DNA of 64,000 bases from Nocardia australiensis. Its GTDB lineage: Bacteria; Actinomycetota; Actinomycetes; Mycobacteriales; Mycobacteriaceae. The DNA lies in assembly GCF_020733705.1 (NCBI RefSeq), contig NZ_JAJFZM010000001.1, forward strand, positions 2,976,001 to 3,040,000, given 5' to 3'. Below are positions 28,098 through 36,249 of this stretch, in pieces (the stretch's first letter is position 1; every line of letters starts with the position of its first letter). The notes beneath the pieces are model-generated. The model was not told where the DNA came from. It searched no databases and saw only the letters and a program-made list of their open reading frames with translations. Position numbers and translations under genes: made by a program.

Positions 28098-28192
28098 GGT
28101 AACCGAACGTCCCGACAGTAAGTAGCTCGTTAGACTCGTGCGCGAGCCCTGGGTGACTCGCGGCGCGGCACATCGGACACAGGAGGATATAC

Positions 28193-28414
28193 GTGGCTAG
28201 GGATACCGAGCGGATCGAGCGGGAGATCGAGACCGCGCGCACGCGGTTGGCGAGCACGCTCGACGAACTCGCGGTGCGGGCAGATCCGCAGCGGATCGCT
28301 GAGGACACCAAGCACCTGGTGCTTGCGAAGCTGAACGAGCCGAAGGTGAAGTACAGCCTGATCGGTGCGGGCGCGGTGGCCGTCGGATTGGTGCTGTTCA
28401 AGATCTTCCGCTGA
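28193..28414 (+). CDS. DUF3618 small membrane protein
   Basis: 73 residues, GTG start with AGGAGG about seven bases upstream. The N-terminal part reads [20 protein letters not shown] followed by [11 protein letters not shown], the DUF3618 helix that begins with IEREIE. One C-terminal transmembrane segment ([17 protein letters not shown]) follows. Proteins of this family are common in actinobacteria, often beside the bcp gene in Nocardia and Mycobacterium. Function unknown; probably membrane-anchored with a cytosolic coiled helix. Confidence 0.88.
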   Translation: MARDTERIEREIETARTRLASTLDELAVRADPQRIAEDTKHLVLAKLNEPKVKYSLIGAGAVAVGLVLFKIFR

Positions 28415-28423
28415 TCGGAGACG

Positions 28424-28460
28424 AAAACACCCGGTGTGGTCTGGCCACACCGGGTGTTTT
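28424..28460. terminator. Rho-independent bidirectional terminator
   Basis: 16-base perfect arms (28424-28439 and 28445-28460) around TCTGG, with an A-run on the left and TTTTTCTTTT on the right. It separates the DUF3618 gene (plus) from the Excalibur gene (minus) and can serve both strands. Confidence 0.93.
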
Positions 28461-28489
28461 TCTTTTGCGCGAGTAACTCGGCCTGGCGA

Positions 28490-28786
28490 TCAGACCGTCG
28501 GGCAGGCGAAACCATCGCCGTCGGGGTCCAGATAGGGTGCGTAACCCGGTTCCCCGCGGAACAGTGGAGCCCGACCGGCCGCGCGGGCGTCGTCACAGTT
28601 GGCGAAGGCGCCACCCGCCGACCCGGTCTGCGACATACCGGCCGAACCGGTCGCGGCCGAGCCGGTGTCGATGGCGGAAGAGCCGGTTCCTGCGGATCCG
28701 GTGGGGGCGGCGGCCAGAGCGGTGGGCGCCGCAAGGAGTGTCAGTCCCGCGGCGGCAGCGCTGACGATGAGCCGGCGAACGTTCAT
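28490..28786 (-). CDS. Secreted Excalibur calcium-binding domain protein
   Basis: 98 residues from ATG 28786. A Sec signal peptide (MNVRRLIVSAAAAGLTLLAA, cleavage near ALAAAP) precedes a Gly/Ser/Thr-rich linker. The C-terminal Excalibur motif reads FANCDDARAAGRAPLFRGE, with DPDGDGFACP as the Asp-rich calcium loop and a Cys pair. Exported to the cell surface or medium; role unknown. An in-frame upstream Met at 28867 would spoil the signal peptide, so the inner start is preferred. Confidence 0.88.
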   Translation of the reverse strand: MNVRRLIVSAAAAGLTLLAAPTALAAAPTGSAGTGSSAIDTGSAATGSAGMSQTGSAGGAFANCDDARAAGRAPLFRGEPGYAPYLDPDGDGFACPTV

Positions 28787-28900
28787 GTATTCCTCAATGT
28801 GTCTGCTGCGGTGGAGTGGCGCCCAAAGGATGAGACGCCGCACCCACTGTTGTGACGGCCCGCTCAAATGTCAACCGGGCCCCTGGGCGCAGCATCACGA

Positions 28901-29878
28901 CTACTCGCCCAATCGCTTGCCTGCCACGTGTTCGGCCGGGATGTTGCCCATCCGCCCGGCCTGGAAATCCTCGACGGCTTGGATGATTTCGGCGCGCGTA
29001 TTCATGACGAACGGTCCGTACTGTACGACGGGTTCGTTGATCTGCCGGCCACCGAGCAGCAGTACTTCCAGCTCGCCGGTTGGATTGTGTTGTCGCGCAT
29101 CGGCGGAAACGGTGATCGCGTCGCCCGGGCCGAAGACCGCGAGCTGTCCCTCTGCGATCGGCCTGCGGTCGGCGCCGACCGTGCCGCTTCCGGACAGCAC
29201 GTAGGCCATTGCTGTAAACTGTTGTGGCCAAGGGGTTTCCAGCTGCCCACCCGGACTGATCGACGCATGCGCGTAGGCGATCGGCGTGTGGGTCGAGCCG
29301 GGGCCCTCGAATCCGCCGATATCGCCCGCGATGATTCGTACCAGCGCACCGCCGTCATGCGAACTGACCAGGGTCAATTCGGTGCCACGCAAATCCTGAT
29401 AGCGGGGCGTGGCCATTTTGAGCGCGCGCGGCAGGTTGACCCAGAGCTGAATGCCGTGGAACCAGCCACCGGAAATCACCAGCTCTTCCGGCGGCAATTC
29501 GTCGTGCAGGATGCCGGATCCGGCTGTCATCCACTGGGTGTCGCCCTCGCTGATGGTGCCGCCGCCGCCGTTGGAATCGTGGTGCACCATGGTGCCGTCG
29601 AGCATGTAGGTCACGGTCTCGAAGCCGCGATGGGGATGCCATGGAGCGCCCTTGGCCTCGTACGGCTCGTAGGCGACCGGTCCCATCTGGTCGAGCAGGA
29701 TGAACGGGTCGGCCGACTGTAGATCCATGCTCGGGAACGGCCTGCGCACTTCGAAGCCCGCGCCCTCCTGCTGCTTGTGTGCGGTAATGATGCCGCGTGG
29801 CGGCCGGGTGCGCATTTGCTCGGTCGGCCGGGGCAGGCGGGGCAGAACCATGATGTCGGGGACGGTGATGGCGGCCAT
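28901..29878 (-). CDS. Pirin-family protein
   Basis: Bicupin pirin of 325 residues from ATG 29878, preceded by AGGAGG. The first cupin carries the pirin signature DPFILLDQMGPV and HPHRGFETVTYMLDG with metal-binding His and Glu residues, then GGGTISEGDTQWMTAGSGI and LWVNLPRALKM. Pirins include quercetinases and redox regulators; the substrate here is unknown. It is divergent from a MarR gene with a palindromic site between them. Confidence 0.93.
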   Translation of the reverse strand: MAAITVPDIMVLPRLPRPTEQMRTRPPRGIITAHKQQEGAGFEVRRPFPSMDLQSADPFILLDQMGPVAYEPYEAKGAPWHPHRGFETVTYMLDGTMVHHDSNGGGGTISEGDTQWMTAGSGILHDELPPEELVISGGWFHGIQLWVNLPRALKMATPRYQDLRGTELTLVSSHDGGALVRIIAGDIGGFEGPGSTHTPIAYAHASISPGGQLETPWPQQFTAMAYVLSGSGTVGADRRPIAEGQLAVFGPGDAITVSADARQHNPTGELEVLLLGGRQINEPVVQYGPFVMNTRAEIIQAVEDFQAGRMGNIPAEHVAGKRLGE

Positions 29879-29895
29879 GTGATCCTCCTGAATCT

Positions 29896-29915
29896 TTGGT
29901 GTCCATGTCAACCAA
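29896..29915. promoter_or_regulatory. Probable MarR operator between pirin and MarR
   Basis: Dyad TTGGT-gtc-CATG-tca-ACCAA, 20 bases, centred in the 58-base divergent gap. Its position suits repression of both promoters by the MarR protein encoded at 29937. Confidence 0.6.
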
Positions 29916-29936
29916 TGAGTCGCTAGGATCATTCCC

Positions 29937-30401
29937 GTGGTCCGATGGTTGAGCGATGACGAGCAAACTACCTGGCAAGCCTTTATTCGGCTGCGCCAGC
30001 GCGTGGACGCGGCGGTGGCCGCAGGTCTCGCCGGTGATGGCCTGTCCAGTGCGGATTACGAAATCCTCGTCCCGCTGTCCGCGGCGCCCGGCGGCTGCCT
30101 GCGGGCCAAGGAACTCGGCGCGGAGATCTGCTGGGAGAAGAGCAGGCTGTCCAAGCATTTGGCCAGGATGGCGGCCCGCGGCCTGGTCGAGCGACGTCCC
30201 GCGAAGGAGGACGCTCGCGGCATCCTGGTCGAACTCACCGCGGCCGGTCGTGCCGCGCTGGAGGACGCGGCGCCGAATCACGTCGACCTGGTGCGCCGCC
30301 TGTTCATTGACGTGATGACTCCGGCGGAGGCTCGAGCGCTACGATCACTGGCCGACAAGGTGGTAGCCGAGGCCGAAGGCGGTACCGATGTCAGCACCTG
30401 A
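29937..30401 (+). CDS. MarR-family regulator
   Basis: 154 residues from GTG 29937. The winged helix has LRAKELGAEICWEKSRLSKH and LARMAARGLVERRP, then the acidic wing KEDARGILVELT typical of MarR. A dimerisation helix follows. It is divergent from the pirin gene. MarR-pirin pairs are common and usually respond to phenolic or redox signals; I infer it controls pirin and itself. Confidence 0.9.
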   Translation: MVRWLSDDEQTTWQAFIRLRQRVDAAVAAGLAGDGLSSADYEILVPLSAAPGGCLRAKELGAEICWEKSRLSKHLARMAARGLVERRPAKEDARGILVELTAAGRAALEDAAPNHVDLVRRLFIDVMTPAEARALRSLADKVVAEAEGGTDVST

Positions 30402-30422
30402 GTGGCACCGAGTCGGTGATCG

Positions 30423-30734
30423 TCACCAGGGAGTAATCGGCGGCTTCACCCACAGCAACTTCTCGTCGGAGTGATTACGTTGTGCCGCAGGATGATTCGG
30501 ATTTCGCGCGACCCAGGTGTCCTTCTCGTCGAGTAGTCGGGCGACACTTGCCCAAGTTTCGTCGGTGCTCGGGGGATTCGTGTCCGCCGCGCGTGCCAAT
30601 TTGCGCCGGATGGCGCTCGGCATCTCGAGCAGCTCGATTCCGGTGATACCGCGATCCCAGATGTAGCCCGCGAGCCGCCGCGCCTTCTCGGCGCGGCTCT
30701 TGGACGCGGCGTCGGAATGTGCGTAATCGGTCAT
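30423..30734 (-). CDS. Hypothetical protein
   Basis: 103 residues, hydrophilic, no signal or membrane segment. It begins MTDYAHSDAASKSRAEKARR and includes LAGYIWDRGITGIELLEMP, a plausible helix, and a Trp-rich end (LLWVKPPITPW). I do not recognise the family. It converges with the MarR gene (21 bases between stops) and codon use is that of a real actinobacterial gene. Confidence 0.65.
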   Translation of the reverse strand: MTDYAHSDAASKSRAEKARRLAGYIWDRGITGIELLEMPSAIRRKLARAADTNPPSTDETWASVARLLDEKDTWVARNPNHPAAQRNHSDEKLLWVKPPITPW

Positions 30735-30816
30735 GGCGCAATCCGCATCGGTGGTGGTTGGTCCCGGTCGACCCTAGCGGACCGGCCGTGGCCGTCGGCA
30801 GGCCGTCGTAGATACG

Positions 30817-30855
30817 CCGAACGCCTCCCCGTCGGTGCGACGGAGAGGCGTTCGG
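30817..30855 (-). terminator. Hairpin after the SLT gene
   Basis: 11-base perfect arms (30817-30827 and 30845-30855, CCGAACGCCTC / GAGGCGTTCGG) with a further inner stem, 16 bases after the end of the minus-strand transglycosylase gene. No long T-run. Confidence 0.6.
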
Positions 30856-30870
30856 AGACGGTGGACGAAC

Positions 30871-31533
30871 TCAGTAGGCCGAGTTCACGTTGTCCATGCT
30901 GCCGTACCTGTGCGCGGCGTAGTTGCACGCGGCGACGATGTTGGCGACCGGGTCCCAGACGTCGTACGGGGTGCCTTCGACGTGGTAGGCGGCGAAGGTC
31001 GGGTCGATGACCTGGAGCAGGCCCTTGGAGGGGATGCCCGCGGCAGCGTTGGAGTCGTAGAGATTGATCGCAGTCGGGTTGCCGGTGGATTCGCGCATCA
31101 CGTTGCGGTAGATGCCGTCGTAGCTGCCGGGGATGCCGTTGACGTGCATGATGTCGAGCGCCTGCAGGATCCAGCCGTTGAGGTTGTCCTCATAGACCGG
31201 CGGCGCGGGCTCGGGCAGGAGCTCGGGCATCGGTGCGGCGATCGCGGCGGCCTCGAGGGCAGGCGCGGGGGCTGCGGCGGCAGCAGGGGCCGTGGCGGCC
31301 TCGACTGCCGCGGGGGCCTCGACTGCTGAGGGGGCTGCGGCGGCTGAGGGGGCTGCGGCGGCCTCGACCGGCTGCTCGTCGGCGACCATGGCAATGCGAG
31401 ACGAGACACTGTTGTCGGCGACCGAGACTGCGGACGAGGCCGCGACGGAAACAATGCCTGCCGCGGCAATGGCGAAGGTTATGCCTTCGCGCAGCGAACG
31501 GCGGCGGATGGAGGGGAAGCGTCTGTCAGGCAT
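30871..31533 (-). CDS. Secreted SLT-domain lytic transglycosylase
   Basis: 220 residues from ATG 31533. A charged N-terminus (RRRSLREG) and a hydrophobic stretch (ITFAIAAAGIVSVAAS) form the export signal, followed by a long Ala/Pro linker. The C-terminal SLT domain has IYRNVMRESTGNP (catalytic Glu), SKGLLQVIDPTFAAYH, DPVANIVAACNYAAHRYG. Cleaves peptidoglycan glycan strands at the cell surface during growth. A long unannotated leader lies upstream. Confidence 0.9.
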   Translation of the reverse strand: MPDRRFPSIRRRSLREGITFAIAAAGIVSVAASSAVSVADNSVSSRIAMVADEQPVEAAAAPSAAAAPSAVEAPAAVEAATAPAAAAAPAPALEAAAIAAPMPELLPEPAPPVYEDNLNGWILQALDIMHVNGIPGSYDGIYRNVMRESTGNPTAINLYDSNAAAGIPSKGLLQVIDPTFAAYHVEGTPYDVWDPVANIVAACNYAAHRYGSMDNVNSAY

Positions 31534-32065
31534 TTCGAATTCAGTCCCTTGATCGGTGTCGGTTCGGTCCGAGCCGCGTAGGCAGCAAGGATCCACGGCA
31601 GGCGACCAGTGCGGACGCTCGCCAAATTCGGCCGATATGCTGTTTTCGGGTTTTGTTGTGAATGACGGAATTCGGTTTTCCATCGGCGCGATGCGGATTG
31701 GTTCCCGGGGCAATTGGCCACGTGGGTGTCGCTATCGCATAGGGGTGGAGTATTGCGGTCACCTTCGGTGCCGCGCGGTACTCCATCGACCGCGATTGAT
31801 TCTTTCCGTTGCGGTCGTTTTCCGAATGTGTGTGTGTTGCTCCTCGGTCTAACCAAACTGCTGGTCTGTTACGAACCGGGTCTCAGGATGGTCACGACTG
31901 GTTAACACAGGGTAAACGAAAAGCGAATGAAAGGTATTACCGATCTTGGTTCGCCAAGATCATGCAGGTCGAAACGACGCGTACGCGGGGAGTTTGCTCC
32001 TAAACTTGATGTGATGCAGGACACGTAAGTTTCTTGGTAACAATCGAAAAATTGCCGCTTTCTCG
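31534..32065. other. Intergenic leader region between SLT and MarR genes
   Basis: About 530 bases without a supported gene, less GC-rich than the flanks. It contains a nested hairpin at 31747-31784 (outer stem GGAGTA/TACTCC, inner stem GCGGtCACC-ttc-GGTGCCGC). This would lie in the 5' leader of the transglycosylase, whose homologues in other actinobacteria are often under riboswitch control. I do not see the core sequences of the c-di-AMP riboswitch. Confidence 0.4.
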
Positions 32066-32536
32066 TTACCAAGAGGTCGGGCGGACCCTTCCCAAGGTCA
32101 CGACACGGGTCAATGCATTGCGCAATTCGGTGACTGTGGATTCCCCGAGAATGGCTGCCCACTGGTTGGCGAAATCTGCGGCGGCGGCGTCGGCGGCACG
32201 TGTGCAGGACCACCCCTTCTCGCTCAATGTGATCAAGCGTGCACGGGCGTCGTTCGGATGCGCGTTGCGTTCGGCGTAGCCCTTGCGTACCAATTCCTCC
32301 ACCAACTGACTGGCGGCCTGTTTGGTTACACCGAGGTAATCGGCGATCTCGCCGACGGTCGCTCCATGGGGCGCGAGGCGCGCGAACACGAACCCGTGTG
32401 TCGGCCGCAGGTCGGTGAATCCGGCCGCCTGGGTCCCGGCATGGATGGTGTCCGTGGCCGCGGCGCTCGCGGCGAGCAGTAGCACGGCCAGGTCGTGGTA
32501 GGGGCGCGGGCCGGTGGCGAACTCAGAGTCGCTCAT
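32066..32536 (-). CDS. MarR-family regulator
   Basis: 156 residues from ATG 32536. The winged helix is clear: ATVGEIADYLGVTKQAASQL then VEELVRKGYAERNAHPNDAR. The protein is divergent from a small cupin gene, with a perfect 16-base palindrome in the shared promoter. I infer it represses the cupin gene and itself. The start at MSDSEF is chosen over an in-frame Met nine codons upstream (32563) that lies close to the operator. Confidence 0.9.
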   Translation of the reverse strand: MSDSEFATGPRPYHDLAVLLLAASAAATDTIHAGTQAAGFTDLRPTHGFVFARLAPHGATVGEIADYLGVTKQAASQLVEELVRKGYAERNAHPNDARARLITLSEKGWSCTRAADAAAADFANQWAAILGESTVTELRNALTRVVTLGRVRPTSW

Positions 32537-32568
32537 GAATCCCATCTTGACACAGACGGGCAAGTGGA

Positions 32569-32584
32569 TTGACTATATAGTCAA
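32569..32584. promoter_or_regulatory. MarR operator palindrome
   Basis: TTGACTATATAGTCAA, a perfect 16-base palindrome, with a second half site TTGACTA at 32590-32596, in the divergent MarR/cupin promoter. Confidence 0.75.
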
Positions 32585-32611
32585 GTGACTTGACTACTTG
32601 AGGAGTGGAAC

Positions 32612-32986
32612 ATGCCCGTTATCCGTGCCGCCGACGCACAGATCCATGAAATGCACAACGCGCGATTCGTGGCCTACGTCCGGCCCGATGCCGGCAGTGC
32701 CGAACTGTGTCTATGGCAGACCCACATCTCGCCCGGCACCGAAGGCGTTGGGCACAAGATCCTGCGGGAGGAGGCGTTCCTACTCATTCAGGGGGTGGTG
32801 ACGTTGTCGATCGACGGCGAGCCGTCGGAACTCGAGCCGGGGGATGCGGCCGTCGCACCCGCCGGCTCGGTCATCAGCCTGGGAAACCCCGGCGCGCAGC
32901 CCGCCATCGTTGTCGTGACCGCGCCGGTCGGCTTCGCGGCGGAACTCGCCGATGGAACTGTGATCACGCCACCCTGGGCGGGCTGA
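32612..32986 (+). CDS. Small cupin-domain protein
   Basis: 124 residues, single cupin barrel. Motif 1 is partly kept (GVGHKILREEAFLLIQG, with His and Glu ligands) and motif 2 region is LEPGDAAVAPAGSVISLGN. Its Shine-Dalgarno is GAGGAG. Probably a small-molecule-binding or isomerase-type cupin controlled by the divergent MarR. Substrate unknown. Confidence 0.85.
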   Translation: MPVIRAADAQIHEMHNARFVAYVRPDAGSAELCLWQTHISPGTEGVGHKILREEAFLLIQGVVTLSIDGEPSELEPGDAAVAPAGSVISLGNPGAQPAIVVVTAPVGFAAELADGTVITPPWAG

Positions 32987-33122
32987 GGGGTCGAAGCCCT
33001 TCCGCTGGTTGCGGATTCGCGCGCACCGGCGCGGGTATCGACACCGAACCGGCCAGTCTTGCACTGCTCGGTCTGGCCGGAAAGTGCGGAGTACAGCGGA
33101 GTACATGTGTCAGGTACACCTG

Positions 33123-33242
33123 ATGGAACTCACCCCTGAGCGCGCTCGGCAGCTCCTCGAGATCCACCGCTACCACTATCCGGATGACTGCGTCGTGCAT
33201 GCGGAGGCGGCATATCTGTTTGTCTGCGAGGACGAATCCTGA
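33123..33242 (+). CDS. Short hypothetical ORF
   Basis: 39 codons: MELTPERARQLLEIHRYHYP, then an acidic end (AYLFVCEDES). It reads like protein sequence rather than noise (amphipathic helix, balanced composition). Its stop lies three bases before the ATG of the next short ORF. Could be a real small gene or a gene fragment. Confidence 0.4.
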   Translation: MELTPERARQLLEIHRYHYPDDCVVHAEAAYLFVCEDES

Positions 33243-33245
33243 ACG

Positions 33246-33362
33246 ATGCCAACGCTGTTCGACGCCATCCAGTGGGGCCGCTCAGTCGTCTTCACAGCCG
33301 TAACGCCGGTGGTCGAAGACGCCGCAGATGACCAGTGGCTCGAATATGCGCCATCAACCTAG
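33246..33362 (+). CDS. Short hypothetical ORF
   Basis: 38 codons: MPTLFDAIQWGRSVVFTAVT, ending DDQWLEYAPST. It follows the previous ORF at once and ends in the hairpin at 33361-33386, as a genuine last gene of a tiny operon would. No family recognised. Confidence 0.4.
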   Translation: MPTLFDAIQWGRSVVFTAVTPVVEDAADDQWLEYAPST

Positions 33363-33386
33363 CCCGCTCCGTTTCAGGAGCGGGCT
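33361..33386. terminator. Hairpin terminator between small ORFs and Nudix gene
   Basis: AGCCCGCTCC-gtttca-GGAGCGGGCT, 10-base perfect arms, overlapping the stop of the 38-codon ORF and 60 bases after the converging Nudix gene. Confidence 0.8.
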
Positions 33387-33445
33387 GTTGGCGATATTCA
33401 GACTTCAGTTTCGGCCCTCTGCGCAGCCGAACTACCTGTGCCCGT

Positions 33446-33886
33446 TCAGATCTCCCGATACCGCGCCAGGACCTGCTGCACGGCATCCGTGACCGGTGGT
33501 TCCTCTGCCAGGCTGGTCCATGTGTACGCGTCGTGTTCAGCGAGCTGCACTGTGTCAGTATTCGCGACCTCGACAGTGAAGTTGAACTGACGGCTCTTCT
33601 TGCCGCTGCCGGACTGGTAGTCGAACTCGCCCAGGTAAGTTCGGACGGCGGTGACGTCGAGGCCGGTCTCTTCTTTGACTTCCCGAATCAGGGCTTGGTC
33701 GATGGCTTCACCAGGATCGACTTTGCCGCTGGGAAGTTCCCAGATCCCAGCCATGAAGTCGTCGGTGGGGCGTTGCAACAGTAGGACTTTGCCGCCATGG
33801 TGGACGACGGCGCCCACTACGAGTTGTTGCACCGCGTCACGGTCGGCGTCCCGCGTCAACTTCTCCAGCAGTGTGGTCTCGATCAT
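33446..33886 (-). CDS. Nudix hydrolase
   Basis: 146 residues. The Nudix box is complete: GKVDPGEAIDQALIREVKEE followed by TGLD, matching GX5EX7REUXEEXGU with the catalytic Glu residues. Preceded by LLLQRPTDDFMAGIWELPSG, as in MutT-like sanitising enzymes. Hydrolyses a nucleoside diphosphate-linked compound; exact substrate unknown. Cytosolic. Confidence 0.92.
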   Translation of the reverse strand: MIETTLLEKLTRDADRDAVQQLVVGAVVHHGGKVLLLQRPTDDFMAGIWELPSGKVDPGEAIDQALIREVKEETGLDVTAVRTYLGEFDYQSGSGKKSRQFNFTVEVANTDTVQLAEHDAYTWTSLAEEPPVTDAVQQVLARYREI

Positions 33887-33924
33887 CGAGTTCTACCCTT
33901 TCGAATCGGCGTGGTGGGTGCTGA

Positions 33925-34089
<165 letters not shown>

Positions 34090-34251
34090 GTTCCGCCGAC
34101 GTGACCGAGTATGGGCCCGATTCCTGCCAGCCTGATGCCGGAAGGGATTCGACACCGACTTCACCGCGGTAGGCAGCCACGCCTGACCGGCGCAACAGGT
34201 GCCGGTTCGGGCGTGGCTTGGTCCGGTGGTGCCTGGTTCGGTTCTGCGGGC

Positions 34252-35142
34252 TCAGCCCGGCTGTCCCTCGATGGCCGCAGCACGCAGCACGCGGGGGTGG
34301 AACTGGATGATGGCGGCGACCGCGTCGAGGTGGCTTTCCAGGAGGAAGTGTCCGCCGTCGAGCAGTACGATCTCCGCGTCCGGGACGTCGCGCCGGAACG
34401 CCTCCGCGCCGGCCGGTCCGAAGATCTCGTCGTTGCGGCCCCAAATGGCGAGGACGTGGACACGCCGCGATCGCAGCCAGTCGTGCACCGCCGGGTACAG
34501 GGCGCGGTTGCCGGCGTAATCGCCGAACAGGGCGAGTTGGGCGCGGTCGATGCCGGGGCGGGCAAGAAGCGCCAGGTCGTGCTCCCAGGAGTCGGGATCG
34601 ATGAGGCTGGGGTCGGGTACGCCATGGGTGTATTGCCACTCGACGGCTTCCCGGCTCAGAGCGGGCCGTAACTGTGCCTCGTTCTCCGCGCTGCGCAACG
34701 CTCCATAGGCCCAGATGGGTTCCCAGAAGTCCGACACGAACCCTTCCTCGTAGGCATTGCCGTTCTGCGAGACGACGGCGAGGATCGATTCCGGGGACGC
34801 CAGCGCGAGTCGCCAGCCGATAGGTGCGCCGTAGTCCTGGACGTAGGTCGCGAAGCGGTGCACGCCGAGGACGGTCAGGAAGCTGCGGGTTACCTCGGCG
34901 AGAGCGTCGAAGGTGTAGGTGAAGTCCTGCACGCTGGGCGCCGATGAGCGGCCGAAGCCGATGTGGTCGGGCGCGATCACCCGGTACGGACCGGCCAGTG
35001 CCGGGATCAGATGACGGAACATGTGGGAACTCGTCGGATAGCCGTGTAGCAGCAGTAGGACGGGGGCGTCGGTTGGGCCCGCCTCCCGGTAGAAGACGGT
35101 CAAGCCGTCGACGTCCACGGTCCGATGATGAACGGCAACCAT
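34252..35142 (-). CDS. Alpha/beta hydrolase, epoxide hydrolase / haloalkane dehalogenase type
   Basis: 296 residues. It has the oxyanion-hole motif LLHGYPTSS, nucleophile Asp in YVQDYGAPIGWR (the Asp nucleophile marks the epoxide hydrolase/dehalogenase group rather than Ser hydrolases), an acid in IWGRNDEIF and catalytic His in DGGHFLLE. Cytosolic. It is divergent from a CGNR regulator, with a palindromic site 10 bases from its start. Natural substrate unknown. Confidence 0.9.
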   Translation of the reverse strand: MVAVHHRTVDVDGLTVFYREAGPTDAPVLLLLHGYPTSSHMFRHLIPALAGPYRVIAPDHIGFGRSSAPSVQDFTYTFDALAEVTRSFLTVLGVHRFATYVQDYGAPIGWRLALASPESILAVVSQNGNAYEEGFVSDFWEPIWAYGALRSAENEAQLRPALSREAVEWQYTHGVPDPSLIDPDSWEHDLALLARPGIDRAQLALFGDYAGNRALYPAVHDWLRSRRVHVLAIWGRNDEIFGPAGAEAFRRDVPDAEIVLLDGGHFLLESHLDAVAAIIQFHPRVLRAAAIEGQPG

Positions 35143-35151
35143 GATAACCTC

Positions 35152-35165
35152 TTAACTAGAGTTAA
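35152..35165. promoter_or_regulatory. Operator candidate between hydrolase and CGNR gene
   Basis: TTAACT-ag-AGTTAA dyad followed by a further half site GGTTAG (35168-35173) within the 34-base gap between the divergent starts. A similar GGTTAG/GTTAGC pattern recurs next to the CGNR relic near 35930. Confidence 0.55.
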
Positions 35166-35176
35166 CTGGTTAGGAT

Positions 35177-35710
35177 ATGGTGATCATTCACGGATCGGTA
35201 TGTCATGTCAAGGAGAGTGGGGCCGTGGCCGAGGATGAGGAGCTGTTGCTCGCCTTGCTCAACAGTGCCCCGGTGATCGATGGGCATCCGACGGACGTAT
35301 TGAACGCGGACTGGGCGCGCGCACTGGGCGGGAGCGGCACGAGGGAGGAATGCGAGCTGCTGCGCCGGGTGCGGGACGCGCTGCACCGGCTGATCCGGGG
35401 AAAGTCGTCAGATGTCAGCAGCCTCGCCTCCGCGCTCGACCGGGCACGACTCCGTCCTTCCGTCGCGCTCGCGGGCGTGTCCTGGCAGCTGGAGGTATCG
35501 CCCGGGGAAGAGCTCGCCGTCCGAGTTGTCGTCGCGTGGTCGCGCGTCACCACGGAACTGCCGGGACGATTGCGAGCCTGTGCCAACGAGGAATGCAACC
35601 TGTTCCTGATTGATCACAGCCGACCTGGGACCGCCCGGTGGTGTTCCATGGCAGCCTGCGGCAACCGGATGAAGGCGCGAACTTACGCACGCAGGCGGAG
35701 TCACGGGTAG
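35177..35710 (+). CDS. CGNR zinc-finger (ABATE domain) regulator
   Basis: 177 residues (or about 161 from GTG 35224). The ABATE-type N-terminus reads LLLALLNSAPVIDGHPTDVL; the C-terminal CGNR finger reads CANEECNLFLIDHS and WCSMAACGNRMKARTYARR, with the four Cys residues. Proteins of this family act as transcription factors. It is divergent from the hydrolase and presumably controls it. Confidence 0.87.
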   Translation: MVIIHGSVCHVKESGAVAEDEELLLALLNSAPVIDGHPTDVLNADWARALGGSGTREECELLRRVRDALHRLIRGKSSDVSSLASALDRARLRPSVALAGVSWQLEVSPGEELAVRVVVAWSRVTTELPGRLRACANEECNLFLIDHSRPGTARWCSMAACGNRMKARTYARRRSHG

Positions 35711-35927
35711 TGATTGCCCGAGCGGAGGCCGAGGTCGAGCAGGAACAGCTGTAGCAGGGCCAGTTTCGCGAGGCTGCCGTGCGCGCGCCCAGCGTCTGCC
35801 ATCGACCGGATCGGCGAGTGCGTCCCGTTTCTCGCCGTTGACCAGTGGCCTGCTGTCGAGTAGGTCCAGCAGCGCGTCCTTCGAGTGCCACCCCCTCGCT
35901 AACCAGTTCGAGTCCATTGACAGGTTA
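35701..35927 (-). pseudogene. Relic of a second CGNR/ABATE gene
   Basis: The minus strand from ATG 35927 reads MDSNWLARGWHSKDALLDLL then DSRPLVNGEKRDALADP, clearly parallel to the ABATE start of the neighbouring CGNR protein. It then shifts frame to HGSLAKLALLQLFLLDLGLR and stops at 35701, inside the end of the intact gene. The finger is missing. It is a frameshifted, truncated paralogue lying tail-to-tail with the intact one. Confidence 0.6.
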
Positions 35928-36054
35928 GTTGATCCGAGGTTAGCGTCCCTGTGGCCCGGCGCATGACCGGATGGGTTGTCCGGGCGGTCCGCGGTCATAT
36001 ATCGGAGCGGCCGGCACCGGGTGTCATTACGCAGGGTAAGGGGTACTTGTTTTC

Positions 36055-36162
36055 GTGCGAAAGATGACCGTGTGTGCGCTGGCAGCAGGATTGCTCGCCG
36101 CGCCGGCACTGGTACTGGCCGCCCCGGCGGGAGCCCAGGGGGCAGCGCCACTGACGATGTGA
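36055..36162 (+). CDS. Orphan signal-peptide-like short ORF
   Basis: 35 codons from GTG 36055 (or ATG 36064): RKMTVCALAAGLLAAPALVL then AAPAGAQGAAPLTM and stop. This is a convincing Sec signal peptide with no mature domain, so it is either a truncated secreted-protein gene or a short exported peptide. It lies 88 bases before the DUF4232 gene. Confidence 0.4.
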   Translation: MRKMTVCALAAGLLAAPALVLAAPAGAQGAAPLTM

Positions 36163-36249
36163 TGGCAAATCGTCGCACCCCGGCGGGCGATTTACAGCCA
36201 GACGAAACCCCCCGATTGACAACATGCACGGAAAGGAGCCTCGACGGTC

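Noticed and set aside
31534..31860. c-di-AMP (ydaO) riboswitch before the SLT gene
   Set aside because: Expected from homologues in other actinobacteria, but the conserved core sequences are not seen on the minus strand; only one nested hairpin is present.
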